In this document: in pieces, positions 1 through 13,200 of the stretch
Layout: every line of letters begins with the position of its first letter
Numbering within the stretch: the stretch's first letter is position 1
From: Whitmania pigra
Lineage: Eukaryota > Annelida > Clitellata > Hirudinida > Haemopidae
DNA: 64,000 nucleotides
Assembly: GCA_021613335.1 (NCBI GenBank)
Contig: JAJTWR010000386.1
Coordinates: forward strand, 792,501-856,500
Direction of reading: 5' to 3'
Position numbers and translations under genes: made by a program
Notes under the pieces: generated by a model
What the model was told of the DNA's origin: nothing
What the model saw: the letters and a program-made list of their open reading frames with translations, nothing else
The model's database searches: none

Positions 1-110
1 TGTTGGTTATGGTGATGATGATTGTTATTGTGATGGTGGTTGTTATGGGGATGATAGTTATTGTTATTATTATTATCATCATTATTATTATTATTATTGT
101 GGTTGTTATG
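1..110. repeat. Degenerate (GTT/ATG/ATT)n simple repeat
   Basis: Mixed GTT, GAT and ATT triplets fill the left edge of the window. It lies upstream of the first recognisable exon and is most easily read as intron sequence of the zinc-finger gene that follows. No coding exon is visible here. Confidence 0.7.
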
Positions 111-221
111 GTGACGATGGCTCGATTGCAGCACACGTGATGAGAGCGAAAGTGTCAAAATGTTGTTTATCGTAATCGTCGACTCGCGCACCATCCTCTT
201 TTTAGTGATCACTGGTGACGA

Positions 222-404
222 TCGAGATGATGATGACGATGATGATGATGACGATGATGATGATGATGATGACGACGACAATGATGAGGATGATGACAAT
301 GATGAGGATGATGATGATGACGATGATGATGATGACTATCATGGTGGTGTTGATGATGATGAGGACTATGACCACTATAGTGATGATGATGACGATGATT
401 GCAT
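222..404. repeat. (GAT)n/(GAC)n microsatellite
   Basis: About 180 bases of GAT and GAC triplets with a few interruptions. It is open in several frames on both strands (poly-Asp, poly-Met and poly-His readings), which is a property of the repeat and not evidence of a gene. Confidence 0.9.
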
Positions 405-1653
405 GGGTGCCTAGTCATTAGGGCGTATTGTTCGTGATTGATTCACAATGATCGTCGACGTATCGGTGCCACTTTTTGATTGAATTGCTTCCATCAATTG
501 ATTGTTTTTCGGAAGTTTTCATTCATTTCCCACCCTCATTTACTCTGTCCTTCTCTTTGCCTGTCTCTCTGTCTGTCTGTCTCTTTGATACACATCTATT
601 TCCACGTAATAACAATCGTACATTTTCTAACATTACTCAATCACACATACTGCAAGATTACAAATATCATTTAGCAATACTTAACCTTACTTGGTTACCT
701 ACCTGCTCACAGTCTCTGACATGCAGATCTGGCCGTAAATACGTGAGTAAATTCACAGATTAATAATACTCCACTGCAATGAATAACAATCTTGTATACA
801 TACGAAAATGACATCAAAAGGTAGTATTAGTAGTAGTATTAGTAAAAGCAGGCTTGTTCTAAACAGTAATAAAAAAAAAATGTTCCTTGTCGTCTGCTCT
901 TCCTCGTAAGATTGACCGCCAAAATTATATTTAAGACCGTCTATTATTCCGACCTGTCAGGCCGCAATGTCAATAATTACTATAAATATTGTGAATTTTT
1001 TTTTGCTACAACAATGCCGGTAAATATTATCGTCGCCATGGTAATGGTGAGGATGATGATGATGATGATGAGGCTTTCTTTCAAGTAAAAATCTATTCGG
1101 TCTTTCACTCATTAGTTCACTTACTCATTCATTCACTCACTCATTCTTTCATTCATTCACTCATAACATTCGCTCGTTAAAATTCAGTCTTGCGTTGTTG
1201 TTTGTTGTCCCACTTGTCACTGTCCCTGATCTCACGACTGAGACACCAAACACCCCTGGGAAACAGAATGGACACATCTGGCTCGACTTTCGATGGGTTG
1301 ATGGTGATTTACAACCGAACGAACGCAGCTAATTCATCTCCGTGTGCTTGTTGTGTGAACTGTCGTGTGAATTCTTGTGTGAATTGTCGTATGAATTGTT
1401 GCGTGAATTCTTGTCAGCTTGTCTAGTTGTTGGTCTGTAAATATCCATTTGTAATTCATGCACTGTACAATTCGCCGAGTGTCCAATTCGTGATCGTTGA
1501 CACCTTCTCGTTTCTTCCCACGTACGTCACAATTATAAACAGTACTTTCTTATTTTATTTCGTATTGTCATCTTAATAATTATCAACCAACGAACGAACT
1601 CTCTCTCTCACACCGACCCGACCTACTTTACTTCACGATGATTGGTTGCACAG
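405..1653. other. Intron-like stretch upstream of the first zinc-finger exon
   Basis: No exon of the zinc-finger gene could be placed here, although the half finger that begins the next exon needs its Cys pair from an upstream exon. Visible items are a TCATTCAC-type run at about 1095-1165 and five tandem 12-bp units of the form TGTGAATTCTTG or TGTGAATTGTCG at about 1355-1415. The 12-bp units give a Cys-Val-Asn-rich reading that I treat as spurious. The stretch ends in a good acceptor (TTGCACAG at 1646-1653). Confidence 0.5.
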
Positions 1654-3045
1654 GAACGGTCACATGATGACTCACGCGGAGCAGAAGCCCTTCCGTTGTC
1701 AGTTCGACCAGTGCGAGAAGAGTTACTGCGACAACAGATCCTTGCGTCGACACTACGAGAACCACCACCAGCATCAGCTGCTACTGCCGCAACAACAACA
1801 ACAACAGCAGCAGCATCAAAAGAATTCCTCGGCCGCGTCGAACCTACCCGAGTCGGCCATCCTCACTCCGGGCCTGACGCCGCGATCCGCGGGCCCCCTC
1901 TCGGCCACCGAGGGTACGATCTTCAACTTCGAAAACATCGACTTCAGACACTTCCATCATGCCTCGACGACGGACGGAGGGTTCGCGGAGGGCGTGACCA
2001 GCGTGCCCCCCTCTCCTTCCACTTTCAGCCAGCTCCAAATGAGCCCCGTCAGTCCGGCCATAGGGCAGCAGAAACTCCAGGACGTTAATTCTTCTTCAAT
2101 CTTCCCGTTCAAGTGGGTGGTCTTGTTGAATCTGAATGAATGAATTAATTAATTAATTAATGAGTATTAAAACTTAGTTGTTACTTGTTATCCATTACTT
2201 GTTGTTGTTGTTATTATTGTTGCTGTTCAGTTGCTCAATTGTCAATAACAAATTTTGCTAACAAAGGCTAGTTGCTGTATCTGTGCAACCACTAATATTT
2301 ATTTCTAATATTTATTTCTCGGTCTAAAAAGCTTCAGACAACTCATTTGGCTGAAGTAATGTTTTTAAAATATTTCTTCTTACGATACATTAATTTTTGT
2401 CTTCCTATAATTCCTACATTTCCTACCTTTTCACCTGAGGTGCTTGCATTCGGAAGGCCGAACGTTAATGGACGGGATTGTGTTTCTAAAAATTAATTCT
2501 ACTTTTTTTTTTCTTTACTACCGAAGCGAGTCCGTGATTCATAATTCAACGTCGTTTTTAGCAGGCTTTTTGGAGAAAATTTTCTCCCGGCTTCCTGCCT
2601 TTTGTCAGTAAATCAGTTTTTAAAGCTCAAAAATTCCCAAGCTAGACTGACCTGTTTTATTAAGATAATATTTATTGTTATTGTTCTTTGTTGAAATTAT
2701 TTCACTTTTTATCTGATTATGTAACTATTTTGCGACGTAATTTACCTGCCGCTAGGCAATTAATAGTAATCTTAATTCCGATTCATCTAGAGAATGTGGT
2801 GAATGTGCTAAATTCATTGTTAACGTTATTATTATTATTATTATTACTGTTATTATTATTATTATTGTTGTTGTTGTTTTCACTGAGAGGAGATTCCTGA
2901 TTTAAAATTGAAACCTCTCCGATTGTGCAGCGAACCGAAACCAGTCGTGTGCACGGTCTGCGCCAAGAGATTCAAGAACACACCTGCCCTCAATGGCCAC
3001 ATGAGACTACATGGTGGCTACACCAAGAAGGTTGTTATGGTGACC

Positions 3046-3076
<31 letters not shown>

Positions 3077-6000
3077 TTGTGATGCTAATAAAAACAGCTA
3101 TGAAGATGACAGTTGCGATGGAGATGATGATTATGATTATGACAACCATGCTGCAAACATTCTGACATGACAAAAAGTCATTATAGCCTCATTATCTCAC
3201 ATTTATTATCTGCTTTTGAATGCCCGTGATATCCCACGTAACTGTAAAGTGAGACATTCACATGCGAAATGTGAATTAATGGAGACATCTGTCCTGGAAA
3301 GTCCACATGAAAACAACAACTTATATGACGACGTAACTTTGCCTTCGACATCTTTGTATTTATTTACAAAGCAGATTCCGAACAAGGGAATATATAGATG
3401 GTAGAAAGGGGCCATTTGTTCCTTTACGATCCACTCAACCCATCCAATTTACCTCTGTCTAATAATATTACTTATCCAATGTACCTCTCTGTCTAATAAT
3501 ATTACTTATCCAATTTACCTCTGACTAATAATATTACTTATCCAATTTACCTCTGTCTAATAATATTACTTATCCAATTTACCTCTGACTAATAATATTA
3601 GCCACCCAGTATCTCTATCTATTTAATAATAATAATAACAATAACTCTTGTATCTCTTTGGTATATATTTTCCTTACAACAATAAAAAGTATGCTTTTTG
3701 TCACTTCGTTCAAATTTCCTTGCTTCTGCATGTTTCGTCAGCGGTGGTCTTACCAATAAGCATCTTGGATCGAGCAAGTGATTCATAACCCCGGTGTCGA
3801 CCATTTATTACGTGATAATGACGTTGATTTTTAAATCTATTCGAGATGCGTCTAACTCGCGCACGCACGCACGTATAAATGCTCTCTTTCATTCGAAATC
3901 AGCCGCAGACCGACGAAAAGGAGAAGCATATTCCCTCGTCTGCCCCCAAGCAGCTGGAAAACCATTCCCCGCCTTCCAGGCACGACGATTCCTCTGCCCT
4001 GAGCTCGCCTCTCGTCCACCCCGATCCCTCGACGCCCGCAGACAACCCGTCGAACTTCAGTCCGGGAGCAGGGAGCGTTCCGGAGCAGGCTTCGAGTCCC
4101 GACCTCGTCCGGTACGGAACGTCTGCCGACTCTTTGTCGCAGACGGTCGGAAGGTGGCTCCTGGAGGGACGAGAAGTGTCGTCTCCGCTCCAGAAACTCG
4201 AGAAGTCGCCTCGTCGCCTTGTCTTGTTCGACGCGCAGGGTGAGTTGGCTAGAAGACTTGAATGTTAGGTCGCAGGCCGTCATCAGATTGCGACGACGGT
4301 GTGTGATTAAGTGACGGGCCAAAGCCAGCTCATTGGGGATGATGGTATCGGTTTTCTATGGTTAGATTGTGACATCAGGGTTAATTATGGCAATTTTTTG
4401 TGAGTTGGCTTTGCACATGATTTGGCCATTCTGTTGTAATGAATTAGTTAATAAAGTGTAATCCATTATTCGGCATTTTCTACTAATTCGTAGTTCTTCG
4501 AATGCATTCGTTATTTGCAATTTGATCGATTATTCTCTCAGACTGTGTTCCAATCAAGCGAGAAAAGTCGGAGGACGTTGAAAAGGAAATGCTTTTTGGA
4601 GGACGTTTGAGAGCAGAGTCTCAGAAAGACTCTCTGACATCGAGTCTTGCCTCATTTAATCAGGAGATGCAGGGAAGAGATTTCATTGGATCTCTCGTCC
4701 GAGCCAATGCCGCAACGGGCGAGGAGAGAAGAGAAAATTCTCGTCCTCCGAACGGAATTTCGGGCGACGGTTTTGGTTGGATGAGCTCCGATTCAAACTT
4801 ACTGCGAAACGATGCCACCCTGCCAATAAACATCTGGTCAAGTCCCAAACAAGACCACTCGATAGCAGCCAGGCACGAGATAACTTTGAACCCCCTCGAA
4901 AGGAGTGACCTACCCTCTCGGGTTCTGGGGCTTTTGACGGGGGATGAAAAGCTCTCGACCGAATCTCGGGGGATGGTTTTGGACGAAGAGGAATCCATGG
5001 ACGACGACCAGGTGATTGAACTCCTGTACAACCTGGAGAACGGAGAAGCCTCCGCTGCCTCTCAAGAACTTTCCCAGGTTACTTTCTCGATTCAGAAACC
5101 CGACCTGACCTTTGGCTCCGACCCGGTTGCAAGAGACGCGGAACCGATGACTTTGACGAGGCAGCTCGATGTGTCCCTTTCGAGGAACGACGTGGACTTT
5201 CTCGACCTCAGAACCGATGCCATAATCATTCCTCCCGAATCCATTTTCAGACCCTCGCAATCCGAGATTTCTGTGAGTTTAACTTCCCCCGTGAATCAGG
5301 GCCATCCAGTCGAAGGCTTGCCTCATGGAAAGGATTCCTCCTTTATTTCAAAGGCCAGTGAAAATGTCAGTAATCTGATGAGTTTCACCTTGCAAGCGGT
5401 ACCTGTGGACCAGTTTTCGGGCAGCGTCCTGCTGCAGGAATGTCCGGCAGAAGAACCTGCCACTCCCAGCTTCGCATTCCAACAGAAATGTTCTCTCAGG
5501 GGCGACCAGGTGGACGATCAGGAATCCATGTTTTCGTTCCACAAGCCTCATCTGTCGCAGGTGTCCTTCTCTGTCCTCAACTCGAACGCCATCCCTCGAC
5601 TTTTTGCCTCCTCTCAACGTCGAGCCGAGATGGAAAACGTCGAGATATTACTTAACCAGGGTTCATCGAAGCAGAATAACATCTTTACTTTGGCAAGCCC
5701 CGGTACGTCTGGCGGTCAAAGACAATTTTTAGGAAGTCAAGAAATCGATACCGGACTCTTGCCTTCCCAAATTCCCTTCGGGGAGCCTCGAAATGTTACG
5801 GAGTCGGAGTCGATGGAACGGCATTTGAAGAACTTGAATGCCGAGAAGATGGAGGCCAACAAGATAATTGCCGCCTGCCTGAATAAATTGAAAGCAGACG
5901 AGATGGAAATGCGCAGGAACATGTTCCAGAATTCGACGTCATCGAGTGCGCTCTCCGACTTAGGAGGTTCTAATCTGATTCTGATGGACGACCGCGCGGT

Positions 6001-6773
6001 CGGCACTTCGGGCTTTCAAGCTGCTCGGCACCAAAAAGAAATGGTAACTCGTGCTTACTTTGTGCCCGCCTCAGCAACCGCAATCCTTCCGGTGCAAAGG
6101 GCCGTGGATCTTCGGGGTCAGAACTTTGTCTCGGGGTCAGAACCCGAGCAGACGATCATCTTGCTGAACGAACAGGATCTCTTGAATCTCCGGGCGAACT
6201 CGAATCTGTTGGAGGTGAAGGTCGTCGACTCGCAGGACGATCGGCAGGCTTTCCTCGCACGCACGCCGTCGTCCAAATCCTCCTTCGATCAAGCATTTTC
6301 CATCCACCACGAGGGACAGGGACCTTCTTCTGCTTCGCTGAGTTTTATGCTGGACAGCCACCGCATTCTTCCGGGACAACGAACAAAGAGAAAAATGAAG
6401 CCCCAGCCGCTCAACATACCCTTCAGTGCCAACAATTTTCACTCTCACGGGGTCGGTGCGGGAGGGATCAAAAGACCATCTTCCCCCCAGAAGTCCGTGC
6501 CCTCCCCTCGTCGGCTCAAGAGTTCTCATTCGCCTCTCGCAACTCCTCAACTGCTTCGAGTCATTCCCGACGGATCTTCCTGCTTTTCCAAACGTGTGCC
6601 GCCTCAATCCGCACCTCCTCTCAAAAAAGACTTCGACTTGTGTGAGTGTCGATTGTAGCTCGATCGTTTCAGAAACACTGATTTTCATTTCTTTTTCAGC
6701 TCTCTATACGTTCGACGTCCAGAATGACTTAAAAGTTCGAAAGTTTCCGTCGGACGAGGACTCCGGTCCCTGA
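1654..6773 (+). CDS. TRERF1/ZNF541-like C2H2 zinc-finger transcription factor (5' partial)
   Basis: Exons by splice phase: 1654-2112, 2931-3030, 3903-4239, 4542-6641, 6700-6773. The joined frame gives 1022 aa plus stop. The first exon opens in the middle of a C2H2 finger (HMMTH), followed by a full finger (CQFDQC, 12 residues, HYENH) with linker THAEQKPFRC. The short second exon carries a third finger (CTVCAKRFKNTPALNGHMRL) that closely matches the conserved finger of vertebrate TRERF1/ZNF541 as I recall it. The rest is a Ser/Pro-rich, probably disordered chain. It includes IKRE, a possible SUMO site, and a basic Pro-rich segment (KRKMKPQPLNIP) like the one preceding the ELM2 domain in this family. 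Family members act in histone-deacetylase complexes through ELM2-SANT, but no ELM2 or SANT domain is present: the frame stops 20 residues after SLYT. The N-terminus lies outside the window. The family call is by residue patterns only. Confidence 0.72.
3438..3603. repeat. Tandem 32-34 bp minisatellite, about five units, in an intron
   Basis: Units contain ACCTCTGTCTAATAATATTA followed by CTTATCCAATTT. About five copies alternate between TGTCTAA and TGACTAA variants. They lie between the third zinc-finger exon and the Ser/Pro-rich exon at 3903. Confidence 0.85.
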
Positions 6774-7553
6774 AGTAGACGCATTTCTGCTCCCGGACTC
6801 CGAAGGAACCGGAATTTCGATCGGATCGGGTGGAGTTCCAAGCTCGCCTTTCAAATATTTCCTTGAAAGGTAGCTGGTATTTACCCTCCGCAAAGCCATT
6901 CGAGTTTCTATTCCGAGCTGGGGACCGAAAGGATTTCTCGATTTTCATCGGATTCCCCAAAGGAACGACTTCCCTCGATCGCTCTTCGTGCTTATTTTCC
7001 TCAGTTGTGCTGCACGGACGAGGAACGTTTGACGATTTTTGTTCCGACTTTACGATGAACCAACGGAAATTGAGATTGACTCGATCGATACCTTTTGACG
7101 TTCGTCGTGAATTTGTAAATTGCTCCTCGATTAATGTTTTTCCTCTTAAGCGTCACAAAGTATTTCATCCGCTCTCGGCCCTTTTAAGTTTCTGCCTGCC
7201 ATTTCGGCAGATTTCCGTTGTAATTGTTGACCCAGCGGATGGTGGCACGGTCTTGTAACAACTCTTCGGGCTGTCTTTTCCTAAAATCTTTCGTTCGTCA
7301 ACAAACTGGGCAGCAAACTACGATGCTCAGGTCATCATTCAGATGATTATGGGTGATGATGGAAGTGTTGATGGATTACAACAACAATGATGATGATGCT
7401 GATGATACTGATGATGCTGATGCTGATGATACTGATGATGCTGATGATGATGATACTGATGATGCTGATGATGATGATGCTGATGATGCTGATGATGTTG
7501 CTGATGATGATGATGATGATGCTGATGATGCTGATGATGCTGATGATGTTGCT

Positions 7554-7647
<94 letters not shown>

Positions 7648-10165
7648 CTGATGTCGGTGGCTGGTGGTGGTGGTGATGGAATGATGCAATAATTATTTAC
7701 CTGGTTTTGATGGAAGTGACTGTTACGATTGTTCGTGTTGACAACACTAGAGTATGTAATGAGCTCGATATGCGTAGGTAATGAAGAACATCTAAGCTAT
7801 CTCAGAGAGGTCTGTAATTCTTTATCATTCGATGTTCCTGGTTTTCGAGATGGCCATATTTTGTTGTTTTTATTGTGTTTGTACGTTATTGTACGTTTTA
7901 ATCTTCCAGTCTTCGACGTCTCTACCAAGTGTGCACGACATGGATTGCTTCAGGCCTATAGGAGGTCGAGGAAAAGCTTGAGAAAGGCGACGTCTCCGAG
8001 CGTCTGCTTCGGATGTTCTTGCCTGTCGTTCATTTGCAGGTGCGTCTTGCGTGCCAAAGGTCTGATAAGGGTCTGGAAGTTTGTTGTGGAAGTCGTGCGA
8101 GTTGTTTCTATGCTGTTGTTGTTGTTGTTTCTAACCACCCTGCTGCCTGTTGTTCTGGCTTAAGTCCTTCTCGTTTCGTTGGCGTTAGACGTTGTTTCGA
8201 CTTTGGCCCGTAAGTTTACAAGTTGTCGTTGCTGCAGTCGAGCGGTCGACTCCGATCGTTTTCGAGATGCCAGAAGATGAGAGCTAAAAGTGGAGGAGTT
8301 AAATGAAATAATTATAATCGATCAAGTCAATTTTGCTTAATTATCTCAGGAATAATGGAAAGTTTTTTTTTTATCGTACACGTCCCTTTTTATATTCACC
8401 TGTGAATTGCTGTTGCACCACTTCTTTGAGCATCATCATCATCATCATCATCATCATAATCTCCTTTCGCTGGAAAAGACAAAAGCAAATGCTCCTCGCT
8501 CAAAATGGGAATTTTCCGCAAAGGGATGCATCTAACGGATTGCCTTGATCGGACCCCTTCGTGTCACGATGTCGTCCGCCTGTCCCTCGCTCATCGAGCT
8601 CGTTCCGTGCAGAGTTCGCGTTCCGACGAAAAGGCAGCTACCGCAGTCTCTCCGTGTTTGTCGGTCTGCCTCGCCGACGAGACGTACCTTCGTTCGCCTG
8701 TCGACCGCCACGATGTTCGCACTGCTTCGACGTTGTTTTGAGAATATTTTTAGTTTTAATTTGAAATCTTGGACCCCCTCGAACCCTCGGAACGTTTCCG
8801 CGGGTGCAAAATCGATTGTTTTCAATGGCTCTTTCATGTATTTGTTTCAATTCAGCAGAAAACCAATCTTGCGAGGTAGTTGTTTATAGTTTTCGCAGAC
8901 TTGTTTGTTATTGCTATTGTCGTCGTCGTCGTCGTCGTCATTGTTGTCGGTCTCCGATCATGTCCAAGTTTCGATCGTCTTGAGTTCCAAAGTAACAACC
9001 ATTTCTTCTGCTCTTAGTTGTTTCGTTTTGTTTGTTTTTGTTTTTCGTTTGGCGTCTCCTCGTTTCGTTTTTTTGAGCCTTTGTTTCGAGCCCGACTTTC
9101 AACGTTTTCAATTTACACTTTGAGTGGTTTATTTTTTAACATCGTTTTACTCCCACACAGGGTAGCGAGCCCCGTTGCCGGGCCAAGTGGCACATGAGAG
9201 AAAGCCCGGCCCGACGCATGACCGAAACGATGGATTTTCGTTTCTTTTCTATATTGTTCCAGATTGTAGCTTCTATGCGTACTCTTTCTTCTGTTACGAA
9301 TTTATTTTCATTTATTTTCTTCGCCCTAAAAATTCATCGATTCTGTTTGGATTTTCTCGACTTCGGATCATTCGATTTGCCCGCACAGAGCCACTTTCGT
9401 ATTGAGGATAGAGTATTATCGTCGTCCGATCTTTACGACAGGAACAACAACGACAACGACAACAGCAACATCATCGTCACCATCGTCATCAACCATTGGC
9501 GGCAAAGCTAACTTAATTTATTTTCTCAGTGGATTTTTTTATCACAACCACGATGCGACGTTTTGCTTCAGAACGATTGGGCTCAACACGAGCACACACA
9601 AACACACACACACACTGACGTGTCACCTTATTGGGTTTTTTTAAATTTTAATTTTATTTTGCTCAACTTTTCATATTCTCTAGGCAATATTGAAATATCG
9701 AGTGTGCGTATATTCGCAGACACATTGAAAATTCCATCGCCCTCGTTACACGATACGATACGATACGGCTTGCATTTCATTCACTGTTCGAGTCATTAAA
9801 AATGTTCAACGCATCAGACGGTCTCGTCCTGTCTTTTCAAATGATGAACATTCATGAAATATTCAAAGTAGTTGTAATTAAAATAATCGAACAGTGCAGA
9901 AGGCTAGCCAGTAATGACCTAATCTCCTGTGCTCTGTTTATGATGCTTAAAAAAAACTAGCTTTAAAACCCCAATCGATACTTCCAAACGAGGACATGTG
10001 ACTTTTTATGACATCACGAGTCAGACATGAATAACGTGACACGTGGTCGCGTAAAGACTATGCGCTAAATGTCCGAGAGGAGTTCAAGTACTCGTACTTG
10101 TGTTAGGGTGACGTACAGCTACGGTAGCTGCAAAACAGTCAGAAGAGCAGTCTCGAGGATGCAAA
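6774..10165 (+). other. Probable long 3' UTR and flank of the zinc-finger gene
   Basis: No canonical AATAAA is seen between the stop at 6773 and the 3' end of the convergent WDR43 gene. ATTAAA variants occur near 9795 and 9879 and could end the transcript. Open frames of up to about 145 codons exist (6830-7258 and 7729-8163), but they show no recognisable domain, overlap others in different frames, and lack neighbouring splice sites of matching phase. The stretch holds the (GAT)n block at 7387-7667, short (TCA)n and (GTC)n runs near 8435 and 8920, and a CA repeat at about 9594-9615. Confidence 0.5.
7387..7667. repeat. (GAT)n/(GCT)n microsatellite, about 280 bp
   Basis: GAT triplets are interspersed with GCT, GTT and ACT, ending in a nearly pure (GAT) run of about 80 bases (7565-7647). 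It lies in the 3' flank of the zinc-finger gene. Poly-Asp, poly-His and poly-Met readings here are artefacts of the repeat. Confidence 0.9.
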
Positions 10166-10171
10166 TTTATT
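10166..10171 (-). terminator. Polyadenylation signal of WDR43
   Basis: TTTATT on the plus strand, AATAAA on the transcript strand, 62 bases past the WDR43 stop codon. It is the only canonical hexamer close to that stop. Confidence 0.7.
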
Positions 10172-10232
10172 GAGAACTTAATTTTAGTTATTTATATAAG
10201 TGGAATCCAGTCTGATCAAAGAGTCTTTTTCA

Positions 10233-13200
10233 TCAATTCCCAGTCTCATCCTCCTCCCATTCGTCCTGCAGATGGAAATAAATAATAAATTATAAAGTAG
10301 TAATAAATTGTAATAAAAGGTTATAAATCATAATAAACAATTTATAATAAACAAACTAAGAATAAATCAGGTATCTAATTCCACAGAATCAATCGCAGAA
10401 ACGTGTTGCTAATGCAAACCTCAGACATGGTGTTTTCGATCCTGTAGTTTTCGTCGTCTGAAAGTTAAAAACAAAACGATTGAAGCAGATGAATGTGAAA
10501 CATAAACAAATAGCACGATTAAATTAGTATTTATTATAATTTGGTTGTCAATACTTTCGATTTGCTTCGAAAACATTTCGTGAATTCGAACGAAAGATTG
10601 CCAAGAAGTGATAAATACATTTCAAAAAGTTTTGTAACAACAAAATCCTGCTCACTGTGGTTTATTTCGCAAACGGAGGAATCCATTCTGTCGTTAGTTC
10701 GGCTTTCCTTTGGTAACTGAAGGACAATTGTACGCGTGTTATATGACTTAATAATTCATAAATTATTTCACACTACATCCACATTTTGTATATTTATATC
10801 TGTAAGATAAGTAAATAAAAAATATAAAATCATATTATCGATAAATTGTGTTCCTGAGATGTATAATATACATAAACCATTACATCCACACATAATTGTA
10901 TAACTTAGATGTATATTATAAACTATTATCTCCATGCATATAATTATACACCTGAGATGTATATTATAAACTATTATCTATATTTACACACCTGAGATGT
11001 GAAGCACTCAAGTCTCCCTCTGAGCTGAAGAAGTTTTGCGAAACTTTGAATTGGGGTTTCGATGGTCTGAGTTAGTGGCTCGAGGAGATCTTGGATGTTA
11101 GGGACCTGAAAAATAAATTTAAAAAATAATAACAATAATTCATAATTCATTCCTTCGTTCTTAAAATTACTTTTGGCTAGCAATGTTTTTATATTCTTAT
11201 TGAAATAATTATTTGTGGCAATGGAAATCATTTATAATCAATACTCCTATTTCAACACTTTTCTTTAAATGTGATGCCCGTTGAAGTCATTACTTTCCTT
11301 ACTACCATCAGCCTAATAAGTTTTGCAAATGACACTCAATCAAGGCACAACTTGTAGATTCAAAAGAGCTCATAATGATAACAATACAGTAACAGTAACA
11401 ATAACAATTACAATACAGTAATAGTAACAACAACAATACAAAGTAACAATAACAATTACAATGAAATACAAAGTAACAATAACAAAAATAACAACAGCAT
11501 TAAATGTATTGAATGAATTTATAATAAGAGAAAACCCACAGCTGTCAGGTAGGAACCGTGCGTGCTGAGCACCGTCCTCAACCACCTTGCAGCCACTTTC
11601 CCGCTGTTGAAGAAATTATTATAGTTAAGTAGTTGACTCACTGGTTGATTGATTGATTAATTAATTAACTACATTAGAAATACTATGAGTGAGAGCTTTG
11701 TGCGCTTCTACGTAAATCGATTGATTGATTAATTAATTAACTAGATTAGAAATACTTCGAGTGATAGCTTTGTGCGTTTCTACATAAATCGATTGATTGA
11801 TTAATTAATTAATTAACTAGATTAGAAATACTATGAGTGAAAGCTTTGTGCGTTTCTACGTAAATCGATAGGTGACCATGACTGGATCAGAGATAATGTT
11901 AAGTCTTTATTAGTCTGTAATAATTCTATAAGTGATAAAACAAACAGGGTTAACAATAAGCACGGCCACAAACCTCTGCGCATGGCCAGACATTCTTCTG
12001 TGGAGCTCGGTCACCAGGGCTGCCAAATGGGTCACTGGTAATTCCGACACTGTCGTCTTTATGTATGTAGGACTTGTTTTTTGGAGTACAGCCTGAGTAC
12101 ATTTATAAATAAATGTAAACTGTAAACCTTTTTAGAAAGCTTAACAAGCCATCATGAACACTTTTAAATTAATCGTGTAAAAGAATTAACCACAAAATAT
12201 AAAAATAGAGAATCTATTTTAGAAATTTAAAGAAAACATAAATCGTGCGATAACGTGTCTTCTTAACTTACATTGAGAATTTTTTTGTCTTTACTTCTCA
12301 GGCCTTGAGCTAACAAGATGGCGGAACTGTCGGCTTTGACCGTCTTCGCGTCCGGCTTTGCCTCCATCATCTTCTCTTCCGTCGAGAGCCTGTCTCCCAG
12401 AGCCATCTGCGGGAGATGTCACGAAATCAATATGACTTCGACGATTCCGATCGCGACCGGTCAAACGAGTCACTAACCTCGTCCATCTTGATCTTCTTGC
12501 CAGATATGCTCGCCACTTCCTTCTCCTCCGTTTTAGTGAAACCCTTTCAGCAAAGTAGAAGACAAACTTAACAAATTGCAACTTATTACTAAAGTCTAAA
12601 ATATTTAAAGAAATATTTAAATAAAACATTTCAATGTCGAATGCCTAAACAAAGCTATCTCGATAAGGTATCGACTGACTCGCTTGTTGGACTTTTGTGA
12701 AGCGATCTTCGCTCTCCTCGGATCCTCTCTAACCAGCTGCTCTTGGAGGTCGTTGGGCGGCTGAAAATACGACGGAAATGTCAACTTTCAATCGATCGTT
12801 CGTTCGATCGATCGCAAACAACTCACGATCATCTCGAAGACCGGCACCACGAAGTCCTCGTAGACGAAGCAGATTGATCCGTCGTTGGAACCGAAAGACG
12901 AGGCCACGACCGGGAGGTTCCTCTCTTTGTCTCCGTCCTTCGAAACAACTGCTGTCATCTGCTTGGCTTTCAGTGGCTTCTTCTGGCGTCTGTGAGTTTT
13001 TAGAAATGAGTATAAGTACGTGCTGTCCATTTAACAAGCAAACAGAGCTTTTATCACTCGGTTGTCCGATAAAAATGCACTCGCTAACCCGTTCAGAATG
13101 CTCTCGAAATATGCAATCTTTCCATGCTTCGTCACTACGACCATCTGTACTACCTGAAGAGCAAAGAAACACAATTGACGGACTCTTACTAACGAGAACA

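Noticed and set aside
160..421. Open frames of poly-Asp, poly-His and poly-Met around the (GAT)n tract
   Set aside because: They arise from a triplet repeat open in several frames on both strands, with no splice or start context. The same applies to the frames at 7339-7692, 31857-32333, 38625-38982 and 42511-42854 outside known exons.
1190..1426. Cys-rich frame (CVNCRVNSCVNC) resembling a metal-binding array
   Set aside because: It is produced by a 12-bp tandem repeat. Cys spacing fits no finger type, and no phase-compatible splice to the zinc-finger exon was found.
6830..7258. 142-codon frame downstream of the zinc-finger gene
   Set aside because: No ELM2, SANT or other domain. It probably lies in the 3' UTR, and no acceptor of matching phase leads into it.
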